Shown piece after piece: positions 8,370-15,318 of a stretch of DNA of 64,000 nt. Both the position numbers and the translations under genes were made by a program. The notes below the pieces were generated by a model. The model searched no databases. It worked only from the letters and a program-made list of their open reading frames with translations, and was not told where the DNA came from. Position 1 is the first letter of the stretch; each line of letters starts with the position of its first letter. The stretch comes from Streptomyces sp. SolWspMP-5a-2. GTDB taxonomy: Bacteria > Actinomycetota > Actinomycetes > Streptomycetales > Streptomycetaceae. The DNA lies in contig NZ_FMCI01000035.1 in NCBI RefSeq assembly GCF_900091845.1, forward strand, positions 1 to 64,000, in the 5' to 3' direction.

Positions 8370-8849
8370 CTATCCGTCGCCGGGGGACGGGCGGCCGCTG
8401 TCCTTGATGGACCGCTCGATCCTGTGCGCGTAGGCGGTGAACGTCTCGATCTGCTCGGCCGTCAACTCACGGACGGAGATGTCCTCCAGGGTCCGCCACA
8501 TGTCGGTGATCGGCGCGCGCAGGGCGCGACCGGCGTCGGTCAGGCGGACCACCAGGGCACGCCGGTCGTGGGCGGCGGGCTCCCGGGTGAGGAGTCCGGC
8601 CTCCTGCATGCGGCGCAGCGACTTGGAGACCGTGGAGTGGTCGAGCCCCACGCCTTCCTGGAGTTCGGACTGCGTCTGCCCGTCCCGGTCGAACAGCTGC
8701 ATGAGGAGCAGTTCCTGCCCCGGGTGCAGGTTCATGCCGCGGAGCATGGTGGCCGCGTGGCCGCGATGGGCGCGGGCGAGCTGGAAGACGGCGTAGCTGA
8801 GGCGGCCGTCGCGTGCCGTGCTCGGCGGCTCGGCCGGGGAGTCGGTCAT
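8370..8849 (-). CDS. MarR-family transcriptional regulator
   Basis: The protein has 159 residues, typical MarR length. It has an N-terminal dimerisation helix (about 15-40), then a winged helix-turn-helix: TQSELQEGVGLDHSTVSKSLRRMQEAGLLTREPAAHDRRALVVRLTDAG, which contains the family's DxR wing signature (HDRRALVVRLT). A C-terminal dimerisation helix follows. The ATG at 8849 has GAGGAGC five bases upstream on the minus strand. The next gene upstream on the same strand is a quinone-oxidoreductase-like enzyme, 378 bp away, whose promoter carries two palindromes of MarR-like size. This protein is the nearest candidate repressor; that pairing is inferred from position only. Confidence 0.9.
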   Translation of the reverse strand: MTDSPAEPPSTARDGRLSYAVFQLARAHRGHAATMLRGMNLHPGQELLLMQLFDRDGQTQSELQEGVGLDHSTVSKSLRRMQEAGLLTREPAAHDRRALVVRLTDAGRALRAPITDMWRTLEDISVRELTAEQIETFTAYAHRIERSIKDSGRPSPGDG

Positions 8850-9227
8850 CGCTGCTCCTCATCAGGTGGTTCGGACGGGGCGGGGTCGCGCCGCCGCTTC
8901 GGGACGACGCCCGTGGCGGCGCCGTCCGGCGGCGATCCGGAGCGTATCCGGTCGACGGGGGAGGCCGGCCCGGGGCCACCGGCCCGACGCCGGGACGGTC
9001 ACGCCCGGGACCCCCTCCCGGGACTGCCTCCCGGTCCCGGCGCGCGGACTGCCCGCGGCGCCCCGGGACGAGCCCCGGGCGCGGTGCGGGTCCCGCGGAA
9101 GACCGGAACAGCGGGGAGCACGGAACAGCGGGGAGCATGGGACAGGCGGGACAGGCGGAACGGGCAGGACAGGTGGGACAGACAGCACGGGCAGGACAGG
9201 CGGGACAGACAGCACGGGCACCGTGTG
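8850..9227. other. Intergenic region between oxidoreductase and MarR genes
   Basis: There are 378 bp with no convincing gene. The right third is tandemly repetitive (entered separately). The remainder is GC-rich with no palindrome that stood out. Confidence 0.5.
9104..9222. repeat. Tandem minisatellite 3' of the oxidoreductase gene
   Basis: Two adjoining families are seen: GGAACAGCGGGGAGCA twice at about 9105-9137, then GGGACAGGC-type 9-10-bp units that form a 28-bp unit (GGCAGGACAGGYGGGACAGACAGCACG) twice at about 9163-9220. It ends immediately before the stop codon of the oxidoreductase gene. Confidence 0.75.
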
Positions 9228-10142
9228 TCAGGCGACGGTGAGGACGAGCTTGCCGCGTCCGTGGCCGCCGTCGCTGGACCGCTGCGCCTCGGCCGCGTCG
9301 GCGAGCGGGAAGGTGGTGCCGACGGTGATCACCAGCTCGCCGTCGGCGGCCTGCCGGGCGAGTTCGGCCAGTCGGCTCGCGGAGCGCCGCTGTGGGCCCT
9401 CGGCGAAGACGACGCCGAGTTCCCCGGCCCGGAAGTCGGCGGTGGTGACGATCCGGTCGGTGGAGCCGCGCAGGGTGATGGAGTCCTCGAGGGCGCCCTT
9501 GCCCGCGGCGTCGAACACCGCGTCCACGCCCTGCGGGGCGACCGCGCGGACCCGCTCCGGAAGGCCGTCCCCGTAGACCAGCGCGGTGGCGCCGAGCGAG
9601 GTGAGGTACTCCTGGTTGGCGGGGCCCGCGGTGCCGATGACCCGGGCGCCGCGCGCCACGGCGAGCTGGACGGCGACGGTGCCGAGGGCACCGGCGGCGC
9701 CGTGGATCAGCAGCGTCTCACCGGCCTTGACGTCGAGCAGGTCGAGGACCCGTTCGGCGCCGTCGCTCGCCACGGGCAGAGCCGCCGCCCGCGTCCAGTC
9801 GAGGGCGGCGGGCTTGCGGGCGAGGACGGTCGCGTCGGCCACGGCGTACTCGGCGTAGGAGCCGGTCTCGGACCAGCCCAGCACCTCGTCGCCGACCTTC
9901 AGCCCGTCGACCCCCTCGCCGACGGCGTCGACGGTCCCGGCGATCTCGCCGCCCGGGACGGCGGGCAGGGTGGTGGGGAAGATGGCCTCCATGGCCCCGG
10001 AGCGGATCTTCCCGTCCACCGGGTTGACCCCGACCGCGTGGATCCGGACCCTGACCTGCCCCGGGCCGGGCCGGGGCGTCTCGATCTCCGCCTCGTGCAG
10101 GACCTCGGTACCGCCGAACGTGTCGAAAACGATGGCCTTCAT
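9228..10142 (-). CDS. Zinc-free MDR oxidoreductase, quinone reductase type
   Basis: The protein has 304 residues. It starts MKAIVFDTFGGTEVL, the standard medium-chain dehydrogenase/reductase opening, with GQVRVRIHAVGVNPVDGKIRSG as the quinone-oxidoreductase substrate-domain motif. The cofactor site is LIHGAAGALGTVAVQLA (about 143-159), an AxxGxxG NADPH motif. The Cys/His zinc ligands of alcohol dehydrogenases are absent. It likely reduces quinones or alpha,beta-unsaturated carbonyls with NADPH. A longer frame reaches 10229, but its 29 extra residues translate the operator palindrome and promoter, so the ATG at 10142 is preferred. Expression is probably repressor-controlled through the double palindrome at 10185-10229. 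Confidence 0.9.
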   Translation of the reverse strand: MKAIVFDTFGGTEVLHEAEIETPRPGPGQVRVRIHAVGVNPVDGKIRSGAMEAIFPTTLPAVPGGEIAGTVDAVGEGVDGLKVGDEVLGWSETGSYAEYAVADATVLARKPAALDWTRAAALPVASDGAERVLDLLDVKAGETLLIHGAAGALGTVAVQLAVARGARVIGTAGPANQEYLTSLGATALVYGDGLPERVRAVAPQGVDAVFDAAGKGALEDSITLRGSTDRIVTTADFRAGELGVVFAEGPQRRSASRLAELARQAADGELVITVGTTFPLADAAEAQRSSDGGHGRGKLVLTVA

Positions 10143-10184
10143 GACTGCTGTCTCCCTCGGTGAAGCGGTCCGGCAACCAGTTGT

Positions 10185-10229
10185 TTGGCTAGCCACATAA
10201 AAAGTAGCACTGATTGTGTGGCTAGCCAA
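10185..10229 (-). promoter_or_regulatory. Promoter with two TGGCTAGCCA operator palindromes
   Basis: Two identical 10-bp palindromes TGGCTAGCCA lie at 10186-10195 and 10219-10228, centres exactly 33 bp apart. Together they form a larger inverted repeat, TTGGCTAGCCACA / TGTGGCTAGCCAA. On the minus strand TTGGCT (10229-10224), a 17-bp spacer and TACTTT (10206-10201) form a plausible -35/-10 pair reading into the oxidoreductase gene. One palindrome then covers the -35 box and the other the start-site region, a classic repressor layout. Symmetry is seen; promoter and regulator identity are inferred. Confidence 0.8.
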
Positions 10230-10327
10230 GTATTGGTGGCCGGGTGCCCGCCCGCGGCCCCCTCGCGCCGTCCACAGATGCCGGAAACCCTCTGGGAGTT
10301 GCCGGGACCGGCCGATAACGTCCTCCC

Positions 10328-11704
10328 ATGGGCTACCGCGATGTCGCCTCGAAACAGGTCCTGGCCTGGTGCTGCACCTCCGTCGGTGCCCGCATGCCGG
10401 TGGCCATGGCCCCGTTGGCCCTGGTCTTCCTGGTGCGCGAACGTCCGGGCGGCTACTCGCTCGGCGCGATCCTGGCCGCGGCCTACGTCATCGGTGAGAT
10501 CGCCGGCGCGCCCGTCCTCGGGATGCGGCTGCGCCCCGAACGGGCCCGCGCGCACCTGGCCGCCGGGCTGACGACCGGCGCCGCCGCCTTCGCCAGCCTG
10601 GGCGTGTTCCCCGACGCGCCCGCCGCGCTCCAGGCCGGATGCGCCTGCCTTGCCGGTGCCGCCCCGGCCGCCGCCACCGGCGGCCTGCGCACCCTGCTCA
10701 CCGAACTCGTCCCGGAGCACGCGACGGCGCAGGCCCTGTCCGTCGAGTCGATGCTCACCGCCTCCGTCTGGGCCGCCTCCCCCGCGGCGGTCGCCGGACT
10801 GGCCCTCGGCGTCGCGGCGCCCGTCCCGCTGCTGCTGGCCGCGGCGCTGATGGGGGCGTCGGTCGCGGGGCTGTGGCTGCTCCCGGCGGCCTGGGGCACA
10901 GGCGGCGCGGGGGGCACGGAGCAGCCGGGAACGTCGGCGCTGCGGCTCCTGACCAGGGCGTGGCCCGTGTACGTGACGGGCGCCGCCAGCATGGCGCTGC
11001 TGGGGCTGGCCGAACTCGTCCTGCCCGCCCTGCTCGAACAGCGCGGTGTCGGCGTCGGCTGGTCGGGTCCGCTGCTGACCGGGATGGCGGTGGGCGGCGG
11101 GCTCGGCGCCCTCGCCTACGGGCTCCGGTCCTGGCCCGGACGGCTGCGCACCCGCAGCGTGGTGCTGATGACGGGCACCTCGGTCTGCGTGACGTTCGCG
11201 GCGCTGACCTCCCAGCCCGCCGTGATCGCCGCCGCGCTGGTCGTCGGGGGCACGCTCCAGTCGTGCGCGATGCTCACCAGGAACCTGTCCCTGCGCGAGG
11301 CGCTGCCCTCCGGCGCGCTGGCCGCGGGCTACTCCGTGATGTACGCGGCGGGCGGCGCGGGATACGCGGCCACGGGGTCGCTCGCCGGTGCGCTCCTCAA
11401 GGTGGCGGCGCCGTCCACGGCGATGCTGGCGGGCGTCTGCCTCACCCTGGTGCTGACGGTAACCGGCTGGTGGGGCGAGGTGCGGGGGAGTGCCCGCAGG
11501 ACACCGGGAGCCGACACCGTCGTCTCCCGCGGCTCGACGGCTTCTCCCGCGAGCGGCAAGGGAGTTCGTCCGGAGGAACCACCTGCCGACGAGGGCCGGG
11601 ACACCGGCGGGACGCTACCGGTCCTGGACCGCCGGGAAGCCGCGGGACGACCGGACCCGCAGCCGCGCGCCCCCTGGCGAACCGACCGGGACCCCGAAGG
11701 CTGA
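10328..11704 (+). CDS. Major facilitator superfamily transporter
   Basis: The protein has 458 residues. It shows repeated hydrophobic helices, including MAPLALVFLV, SLGAILAAAYVIGEIAGAPVLG, two runs in AVAGLALGVAAPVPLLLAAALMGASVAGLWLL, then a second half with VTGAASMALLGLAELVLPALL, GMAVGGGLGALAYGL, VCVTFAALTSQPAVIAAALVVGG and STAMLAGVCLTLVLTVTG. This fits a roughly 12-helix MFS permease of the drug/proton antiporter or sugar-efflux kind. The last ~65 residues are hydrophilic and disordered. Substrate is unknown. The ATG at 10328 lacks a good ribosome site. It is divergent from the oxidoreductase gene, 185 bp away, so the palindromes between them could also affect it. Confidence 0.85.
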   Translation: MGYRDVASKQVLAWCCTSVGARMPVAMAPLALVFLVRERPGGYSLGAILAAAYVIGEIAGAPVLGMRLRPERARAHLAAGLTTGAAAFASLGVFPDAPAALQAGCACLAGAAPAAATGGLRTLLTELVPEHATAQALSVESMLTASVWAASPAAVAGLALGVAAPVPLLLAAALMGASVAGLWLLPAAWGTGGAGGTEQPGTSALRLLTRAWPVYVTGAASMALLGLAELVLPALLEQRGVGVGWSGPLLTGMAVGGGLGALAYGLRSWPGRLRTRSVVLMTGTSVCVTFAALTSQPAVIAAALVVGGTLQSCAMLTRNLSLREALPSGALAAGYSVMYAAGGAGYAATGSLAGALLKVAAPSTAMLAGVCLTLVLTVTGWWGEVRGSARRTPGADTVVSRGSTASPASGKGVRPEEPPADEGRDTGGTLPVLDRREAAGRPDPQPRAPWRTDRDPEG

Positions 11705-11878
11705 CGTTCCTCCCCGAGCCGCCCCGGCGACGGGAAATCCGCACCGGCCGTCCGGGTGAACGCGGGACACCCTCTCGGACGGCTCCGGGGCGGCGACGGC
11801 CCCGGTCCCCACGGATTCCGCAACGGGACGATCCCGGTCGGCTCGCCCCGCCCGCCGGTCCGGGGCAGGCTGGAGGGC

Positions 11879-12103
11879 GTGAGCAGCGCGCCGATCGTCG
11901 TGCACCGGCCCTCCAGGACGGGCGGCCGGAGAGTCACCGTGCACACCCGGGGCCGCGACGAGATCCTCGGCACCGCCTACAGCGACCACGACCTGGTCGT
12001 GTTCCTGGACGGCGCGGGCATCACCGACCCGGAGACGATCCTGGACGACCCCCGGTGGATCGAGTGGCGCGACGGCCCGGCGCACGAGTACCACGCCACG
12101 TGA
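11879..12103 (+). CDS. Small conserved actinomycete protein of unknown function
   Basis: A 74-residue product results from the GTG at 11879, preceded by GGAGGG (11872-11877, very close spacing, so the exact start is uncertain; the frame is open back to 11756). The core is TRGRDEILGTAYSDHDLVVFLDGAGITDPETILDDPRWIEWRDG, acidic and compact, resembling short conserved proteins seen in many streptomycetes. No catalytic motif, signal peptide or membrane helix. The upstream part of the longer frame is Pro/Gly/Arg-rich and looks non-coding, which favours the late start. Confidence 0.65.
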   Translation: MSSAPIVVHRPSRTGGRRVTVHTRGRDEILGTAYSDHDLVVFLDGAGITDPETILDDPRWIEWRDGPAHEYHAT

Positions 12104-12127
12104 GAGCGGGGGCGGAGGCCGCCGGGG

Positions 12128-12535
12128 TCACTGGGCGCTGCTCCACCCGGTCGCGCGGGAGTACGCGTCCACCAGGTCGACAACGAAGACCAGCGTCGAG
12201 CCCGCCGGGATCAGGGGAGAAGGCGCCTGCTTCCCGTAGCCGAGACGCGGGGGGACGACGATCTCGCGCCGCCCGCCGACCCGCATCCCCCGTACCCCCC
12301 GGTCCCAGCCCTTGATGACGCTGCCGCCGCCCAGGGCGAACTTGAACGGCTGACCACGGTCCCAGGAGGCGTCGAACTCCGCCCCGGACGCGAAGGTCAC
12401 CCCGACGTAGTGGACCTTGACCACCATGCCGGACTTCACCTCGGCCCCCTCTCCGACGACCAGGTCCCGGACGGTCAGCTCGGCGGGAGGGTCACCCTCC
12501 GGAACGTCGACCGCGGGCTTCGTCGGTTCACTCAT
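12128..12535 (-). CDS. FKBP-type peptidyl-prolyl cis-trans isomerase
   Basis: The protein has 135 residues and is a single FKBP domain. The hallmark segments are VKVHYVGVTFASGAEFDASWDRGQPFKFALG, then VIKGWDRGVRGMRVGGRREIVVPPRLGYG and the C-terminal strand STLVFVVDLVDA. These contain the Tyr, Asp, Phe, Val-Ile and Trp that line the active-site pocket. It catalyses prolyl isomerisation in the cytoplasm; there is no signal peptide. The ATG at 12535 is chosen because the reading frame further upstream translates repetitive Asp-rich leader DNA. It ends 24 bp from the convergent small conserved gene. Confidence 0.93.
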   Translation of the reverse strand: MSEPTKPAVDVPEGDPPAELTVRDLVVGEGAEVKSGMVVKVHYVGVTFASGAEFDASWDRGQPFKFALGGGSVIKGWDRGVRGMRVGGRREIVVPPRLGYGKQAPSPLIPAGSTLVFVVDLVDAYSRATGWSSAQ

Positions 12536-12544
12536 GGCAGCCTC

Positions 12545-12631
12545 GTCATCGTCATCGTCATCGTCACAGCCGGCCGGAGGCCGTCTGCCCGAACCGGTCG
12601 GACACACGGATACACGGACACACGGACACAC
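12545..12631. repeat. Short tandem repeats in the FKBP leader
   Basis: GTCATC repeats at 12545-12567 (about four units) and ACACGGACAC-type 10-bp units at 12602-12631 lie between the FKBP start and the upstream glycosylase-like gene. Low-complexity DNA; no protein or RNA role is evident. Confidence 0.6.
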
Positions 12632-12692
12632 CGCCGCACGGACGCTCCGTGCGACGGACGCCCACGCTACCGAGAACGCCCGCCCGCTCCGA

Positions 12693-13343
12693 CTAGACCC
12701 GGGTGCTGACGTCGTCCGCGACGTCCTTGTCGAGCGCGGACCGCACCAACCCCGCGGCGAGCGCCGGGTATGCGTCCTCGCCGACCAGCCGGGCGAGGGA
12801 CTCGGGAGCCGTCGGGAGACCGAGCCGCTCGGCGCCCTGGAGCGCCTTGGCGTCGAAGTACGGTGCGGTCTCCGGCCACACGGCCTGGACCTCCCGCAGG
12901 AAGATGTCGGCGCCGGTGGGCCCGATGCCGGGCAGCTCGCGCAGCAGGTGCCGGCATGTCCCGACGTCGCCGTCGGCGGCTTCCCGGAGTTTGCGCAGGT
13001 CACCGTCGTACCGCTCCAGGAGCTGGTCGGCCGCCTCGCCGAGCTGGGTGGCGGTGCGTTCGTCGTAGCGGCGGTAGTGGCCCTTGCCGAGGGCGTCCAC
13101 GCGCTGCTGCCAGGTGGCCTCGCTCATGCGCCGCGGGCTGCGCATCCCGTCGTCGAAGAGGGCGCGTGCGGCGTCCATGGCCACGGACGCCCTGATCCGC
13201 GCGCTGAGCAGATGCGCGAGCACCAGCACCTGGTAGAGCGGTTGAGGGGTGTCGCGCAGTCGCACCCCGACCTCTTGCGCGTAGGTCTGCCCGTGCGCGG
13301 TCAACAGGGCGTCGGTGGTGGCTCGTTCCGTCGCGGTCGGCAT
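12693..13343 (-). CDS. HhH-type endonuclease III-like protein
   Basis: The protein has 216 residues from ATG at 13343, which has AGGAG upstream (GAGGAGTGACGCGATC). All-helical content with a helix-hairpin-helix element, LRELPGIGPTGADIFLREV (about 133-151), and a following WPETAPYFDAKAL segment where HhH-GPD glycosylases carry their conserved Asp. It lacks the four-cysteine iron-sulphur loop of classical endonuclease III. Probably a base-excision-repair glycosylase relative acting on DNA, with unknown lesion. The longer open frame up to 13601 is Arg/Pro-rich and is not included. Confidence 0.8.
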   Translation of the reverse strand: MPTATERATTDALLTAHGQTYAQEVGVRLRDTPQPLYQVLVLAHLLSARIRASVAMDAARALFDDGMRSPRRMSEATWQQRVDALGKGHYRRYDERTATQLGEAADQLLERYDGDLRKLREAADGDVGTCRHLLRELPGIGPTGADIFLREVQAVWPETAPYFDAKALQGAERLGLPTAPESLARLVGEDAYPALAAGLVRSALDKDVADDVSTRV

Positions 13344-13376
13344 GATCGCGTCACTCCTCTCACCCGGTGCCGTCAC

Positions 13377-13429
13377 CCGGCCGCGCCGAGGCGACCCCGT
13401 GCCGTAGTCCGGCCGCGCCGAGGCGACCC
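13377..13429. repeat. 21-bp direct repeat, 32-bp period
   Basis: CCGGCCGCGCCGAGGCGACCC occurs (first 20 bases CCGGCCGCGCCGAGGCGACC) at 13377 and again at 13409, upstream of the glycosylase-like gene. Probably a local duplication; a regulatory role is possible but unsupported. Confidence 0.6.
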
Positions 13430-13597
13430 GCGCCCGCGAGGGGACGCCGACAGCGGCCCCGGCCGCTTCTCGGGGGACCGCCGCGCGACGAGGCGGAGCC
13501 CGGCCCGGAGCGAGAGTCGACGGCACGCTCACGGTCGACGACCGGCCGAGTGCCCGTTCGACGGCCCGGAAAACGCCGGGTCCGACCTGTGACGACG

Positions 13598-14125
13598 TCA
13601 TTCGGCGAGCAGGACGTCCCGAACGGCTCGGAGGCGGAGATCCTCCAGGGTGCGCACCTGCCGCTCGGCCCGCGCGATCAGAGCGTCGAGTTCCCGCTCG
13701 TCGAGACGGCTGTCGGCCTCGGCGAGAGCGCGAAGCGTGCGCCAGCCGAGTTCCTTGCCCTTCACCCCGAGCCGAAGGAACTCCAGCTCGATCACCAACG
13801 TCAGCGGGGAACGCCGGAACAGCCGCCCGTTGCTCTTGAGCCGCCCCAGCCGCTCGGCCGCACCGGACACGGCGACCTTGTGGCGACGCGGCGGCACACC
13901 CAGGGCACGCATGACGCCCAGGAGGCTCCCACGGTCCTCGGCGATCTCCCCGGCGAGGCGCCGCAGCGGTTCCGCGTAGGGCGGATCACGGTGCGACCGA
14001 GCCGCGAACCGGGAACGTCCGACCCCGACCGCGGCGCCCGCCAGATGATCGTTGAGATAGATCCCGAGCAGATCCGTACGGACCCGGCGCGTCCGCGTCC
14101 GGGCGCCGGGCGTGGATGTCGTCAT
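13598..14125 (-). CDS. Conserved helical actinomycete protein, function unknown
   Basis: The protein has 175 residues starting MTTSTPGARTRTRR at 14125. It is entirely helical and charged, with the sections LLGIYLNDHLAGAAVGVGRSRFAA, LAGEIAEDRGSLLGVMRALGV and FRRSPLTLVIELEFLRLGVKGKELGWRTLRALAEADSRLDERELDALIARAERQVRTLEDLRL. This pattern resembles a conserved actinobacterial family of about 170 residues with ferritin-like helical character; I do not know its function and name no family. It is divergent from the Cys-rich small protein at 14312. No membrane segments. Stop at 13598. Confidence 0.75.
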   Translation of the reverse strand: MTTSTPGARTRTRRVRTDLLGIYLNDHLAGAAVGVGRSRFAARSHRDPPYAEPLRRLAGEIAEDRGSLLGVMRALGVPPRRHKVAVSGAAERLGRLKSNGRLFRRSPLTLVIELEFLRLGVKGKELGWRTLRALAEADSRLDERELDALIARAERQVRTLEDLRLRAVRDVLLAE

Positions 14126-14311
14126 GACGAGAGCCCTCCTCCCTCCGCCCGGCAGGGCGGAACGGCACGGGTACCCATATCGGGCACGGCGCCCCAGCCC
14201 CGGAAGGAACACCTCGCACGCCGGGGGAGCGCCCCTGCCGCGCAGGTCGGCCTCCGCGTGGCCCCCGTGATCTACTTCCGGCCATACGGCCGACGAAAGG
14301 GAACCGGAGTC

Positions 14312-14536
14312 ATGACCACCCACTGCTGCGAGGCGATGAACCACCGAGCCGACGTGCGCTGCGACGAGCACGACGACCCCTTCGCCTGCCCCGACGCGTT
14401 GATCGACTACAGCGCCGAGTCCCAGGAGTACGGGCTGATCATCCATGACGGCGGCACGTCGAGCATCACGGTCGACTTCTGCCCGTGGTGCGGACGGAGC
14501 CTGAGCCCACGCGGTCGGGTCCAGGACTCCGCCTGA
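14312..14536 (+). CDS. Small Cys-rich protein, DUF6980-like
   Basis: A 74-residue product from ATG 14312, with GGAACCGGAG upstream. It opens MTTHCCEAMNHRADVRCDEHDDPFACPDALIDY and ends ...SITVDFCPWCGRSL. The CC pair, further Cys/His and the FCPWCG knuckle suggest a small zinc-ribbon-like fold, matching my memory of the DUF6980 family. Function unknown. A longer upstream open frame (from 13367) is only the antisense of the neighbouring gene. Intergenic DNA of 292 bp follows before the ArsR gene and holds no gene I can support. Confidence 0.8.
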   Translation: MTTHCCEAMNHRADVRCDEHDDPFACPDALIDYSAESQEYGLIIHDGGTSSITVDFCPWCGRSLSPRGRVQDSA

Positions 14537-14787
14537 CCCTCCGCCGTCGGCCCGATCACCGCAATCAACCGACCTTCCACCCCGACCGGCACGGACGGCG
14601 CAAGGCACTCTTCCCACTCTTCCCCTCGCTTCGAGGCGCACCCTCCCGACTGCCGCGCCCGGACGGCCCGTTGACGCAGACGACGCGTCCCCGACGGGCG
14701 ACAGATCCCGGTAACGCCCTCCCGATGACGTGGACTTCGTCCCCGGCGGGGGCAGGGAAACCGTGGTGGGCTGGGCAGCCAGAGACC

Positions 14788-14803
14788 GGGGGAGACCTCC
14801 CCC
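14788..14803 (-). terminator. Short hairpin downstream of the ArsR gene
   Basis: GGGGGAG-AC-CTCCCCC lies 25 bp beyond the ArsR stop codon. It is a plausible weak terminator, but the 2-base loop means the outer five or six pairs would form at most. Confidence 0.35.
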
Positions 14804-14828
14804 CACCCCAACCGCCGACACCCTCCCC

Positions 14829-15224
14829 CTACCGGCCAGACGCCCCCGACGCCGTCGTGCGAGCCGGGGCCGGTGCGTCGCGGACGCCGAGTCGCAGGTG
14901 TTCGACGTGGTAGAGCGCCTGGTCGAGGAGTTCGGCGACGTGGTCGTCGTAGAGGGCGTAGACGATCGACCGGCCGTGGCGTTCGCCGGTGACCAGGCCG
15001 AGGTTGCGCAGCAGGCGCAGTTGGTGGGAGCAGGCCGAGGCCTCCATGCCGACCGCGTCGGCGAGGTCGCTCACCGAGCAGGGGCCCTCCTGGAGGCGGG
15101 CCAGGATGTGCAGCCGGGACGGCGTCGCGAGGGCCTGGAGGGTCGCGGCGACGTCGGCGGTGCCCACGGCGTCCAGTCGCTCGCGCGTGGTGGCGTCGCC
15201 GCCGGTGCCTGTTCCGTGACCCAT
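14829..15224 (-). CDS. ArsR/SmtB-family metal-sensing repressor
   Basis: The protein has 131 residues. Winged helix core: LQALATPSRLHILARLQEGPCSVSDLADAVGMEASACSHQLRLLRNLGLVTGERHGRSIVYALYDDHV, with the recognition helix SACSHQLRLLRNLGLV. The last helix reads DDHVAELLDQALYHVEHL, giving Asp-x-His-x10-His-x2-His. That exactly fits the alpha-5 metal site of SmtB/CzrA/NmtR sensors of Zn, Co or Ni. It lies divergent to a P1B-4 ATPase gene with 94 bp between starts, the same arrangement as NmtR and its exporter in mycobacteria. Expected to repress the ATPase until metal binds. Metal identity (Co, Ni or Zn) is inference. Confidence 0.92.
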   Translation of the reverse strand: MGHGTGTGGDATTRERLDAVGTADVAATLQALATPSRLHILARLQEGPCSVSDLADAVGMEASACSHQLRLLRNLGLVTGERHGRSIVYALYDDHVAELLDQALYHVEHLRLGVRDAPAPARTTASGASGR

Positions 15225-15243
15225 GGCGCCATCATACCGACGA

Positions 15244-15265
15244 CACCTGAAGACCTGTTCATGTG
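15244..15265. promoter_or_regulatory. Probable ArsR operator in the divergent promoter
   Basis: The inverted repeat CACCTGAA-N6-TTCATGTG (15244-15251 / 15258-15265) has one mismatch between its eight-base arms. It has the TGAA...TTCA core usual for SmtB/ArsR operators and sits centrally between the ArsR and ATPase starts, so it could control both. Confidence 0.75.
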
Positions 15266-15318
15266 TTCCTGTATGGTGGCGGCGTCACCCCGCCCCGCCC
15301 TCGAAGGGTCGCTTCGCC

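Noticed and set aside
9104..9222. CRISPR-like repeats
   Set aside because: Units are contiguous with no unique spacers of even length; simple tandem repeats. No cas genes in the window.
12128..13003. Possible fusion of the FKBP with an upstream Ser/Pro/Arg-rich part
   Set aside because: The upstream portion is an off-frame reading of the glycosylase-like gene plus repetitive leader; ATG 12535 begins the conserved domain directly.
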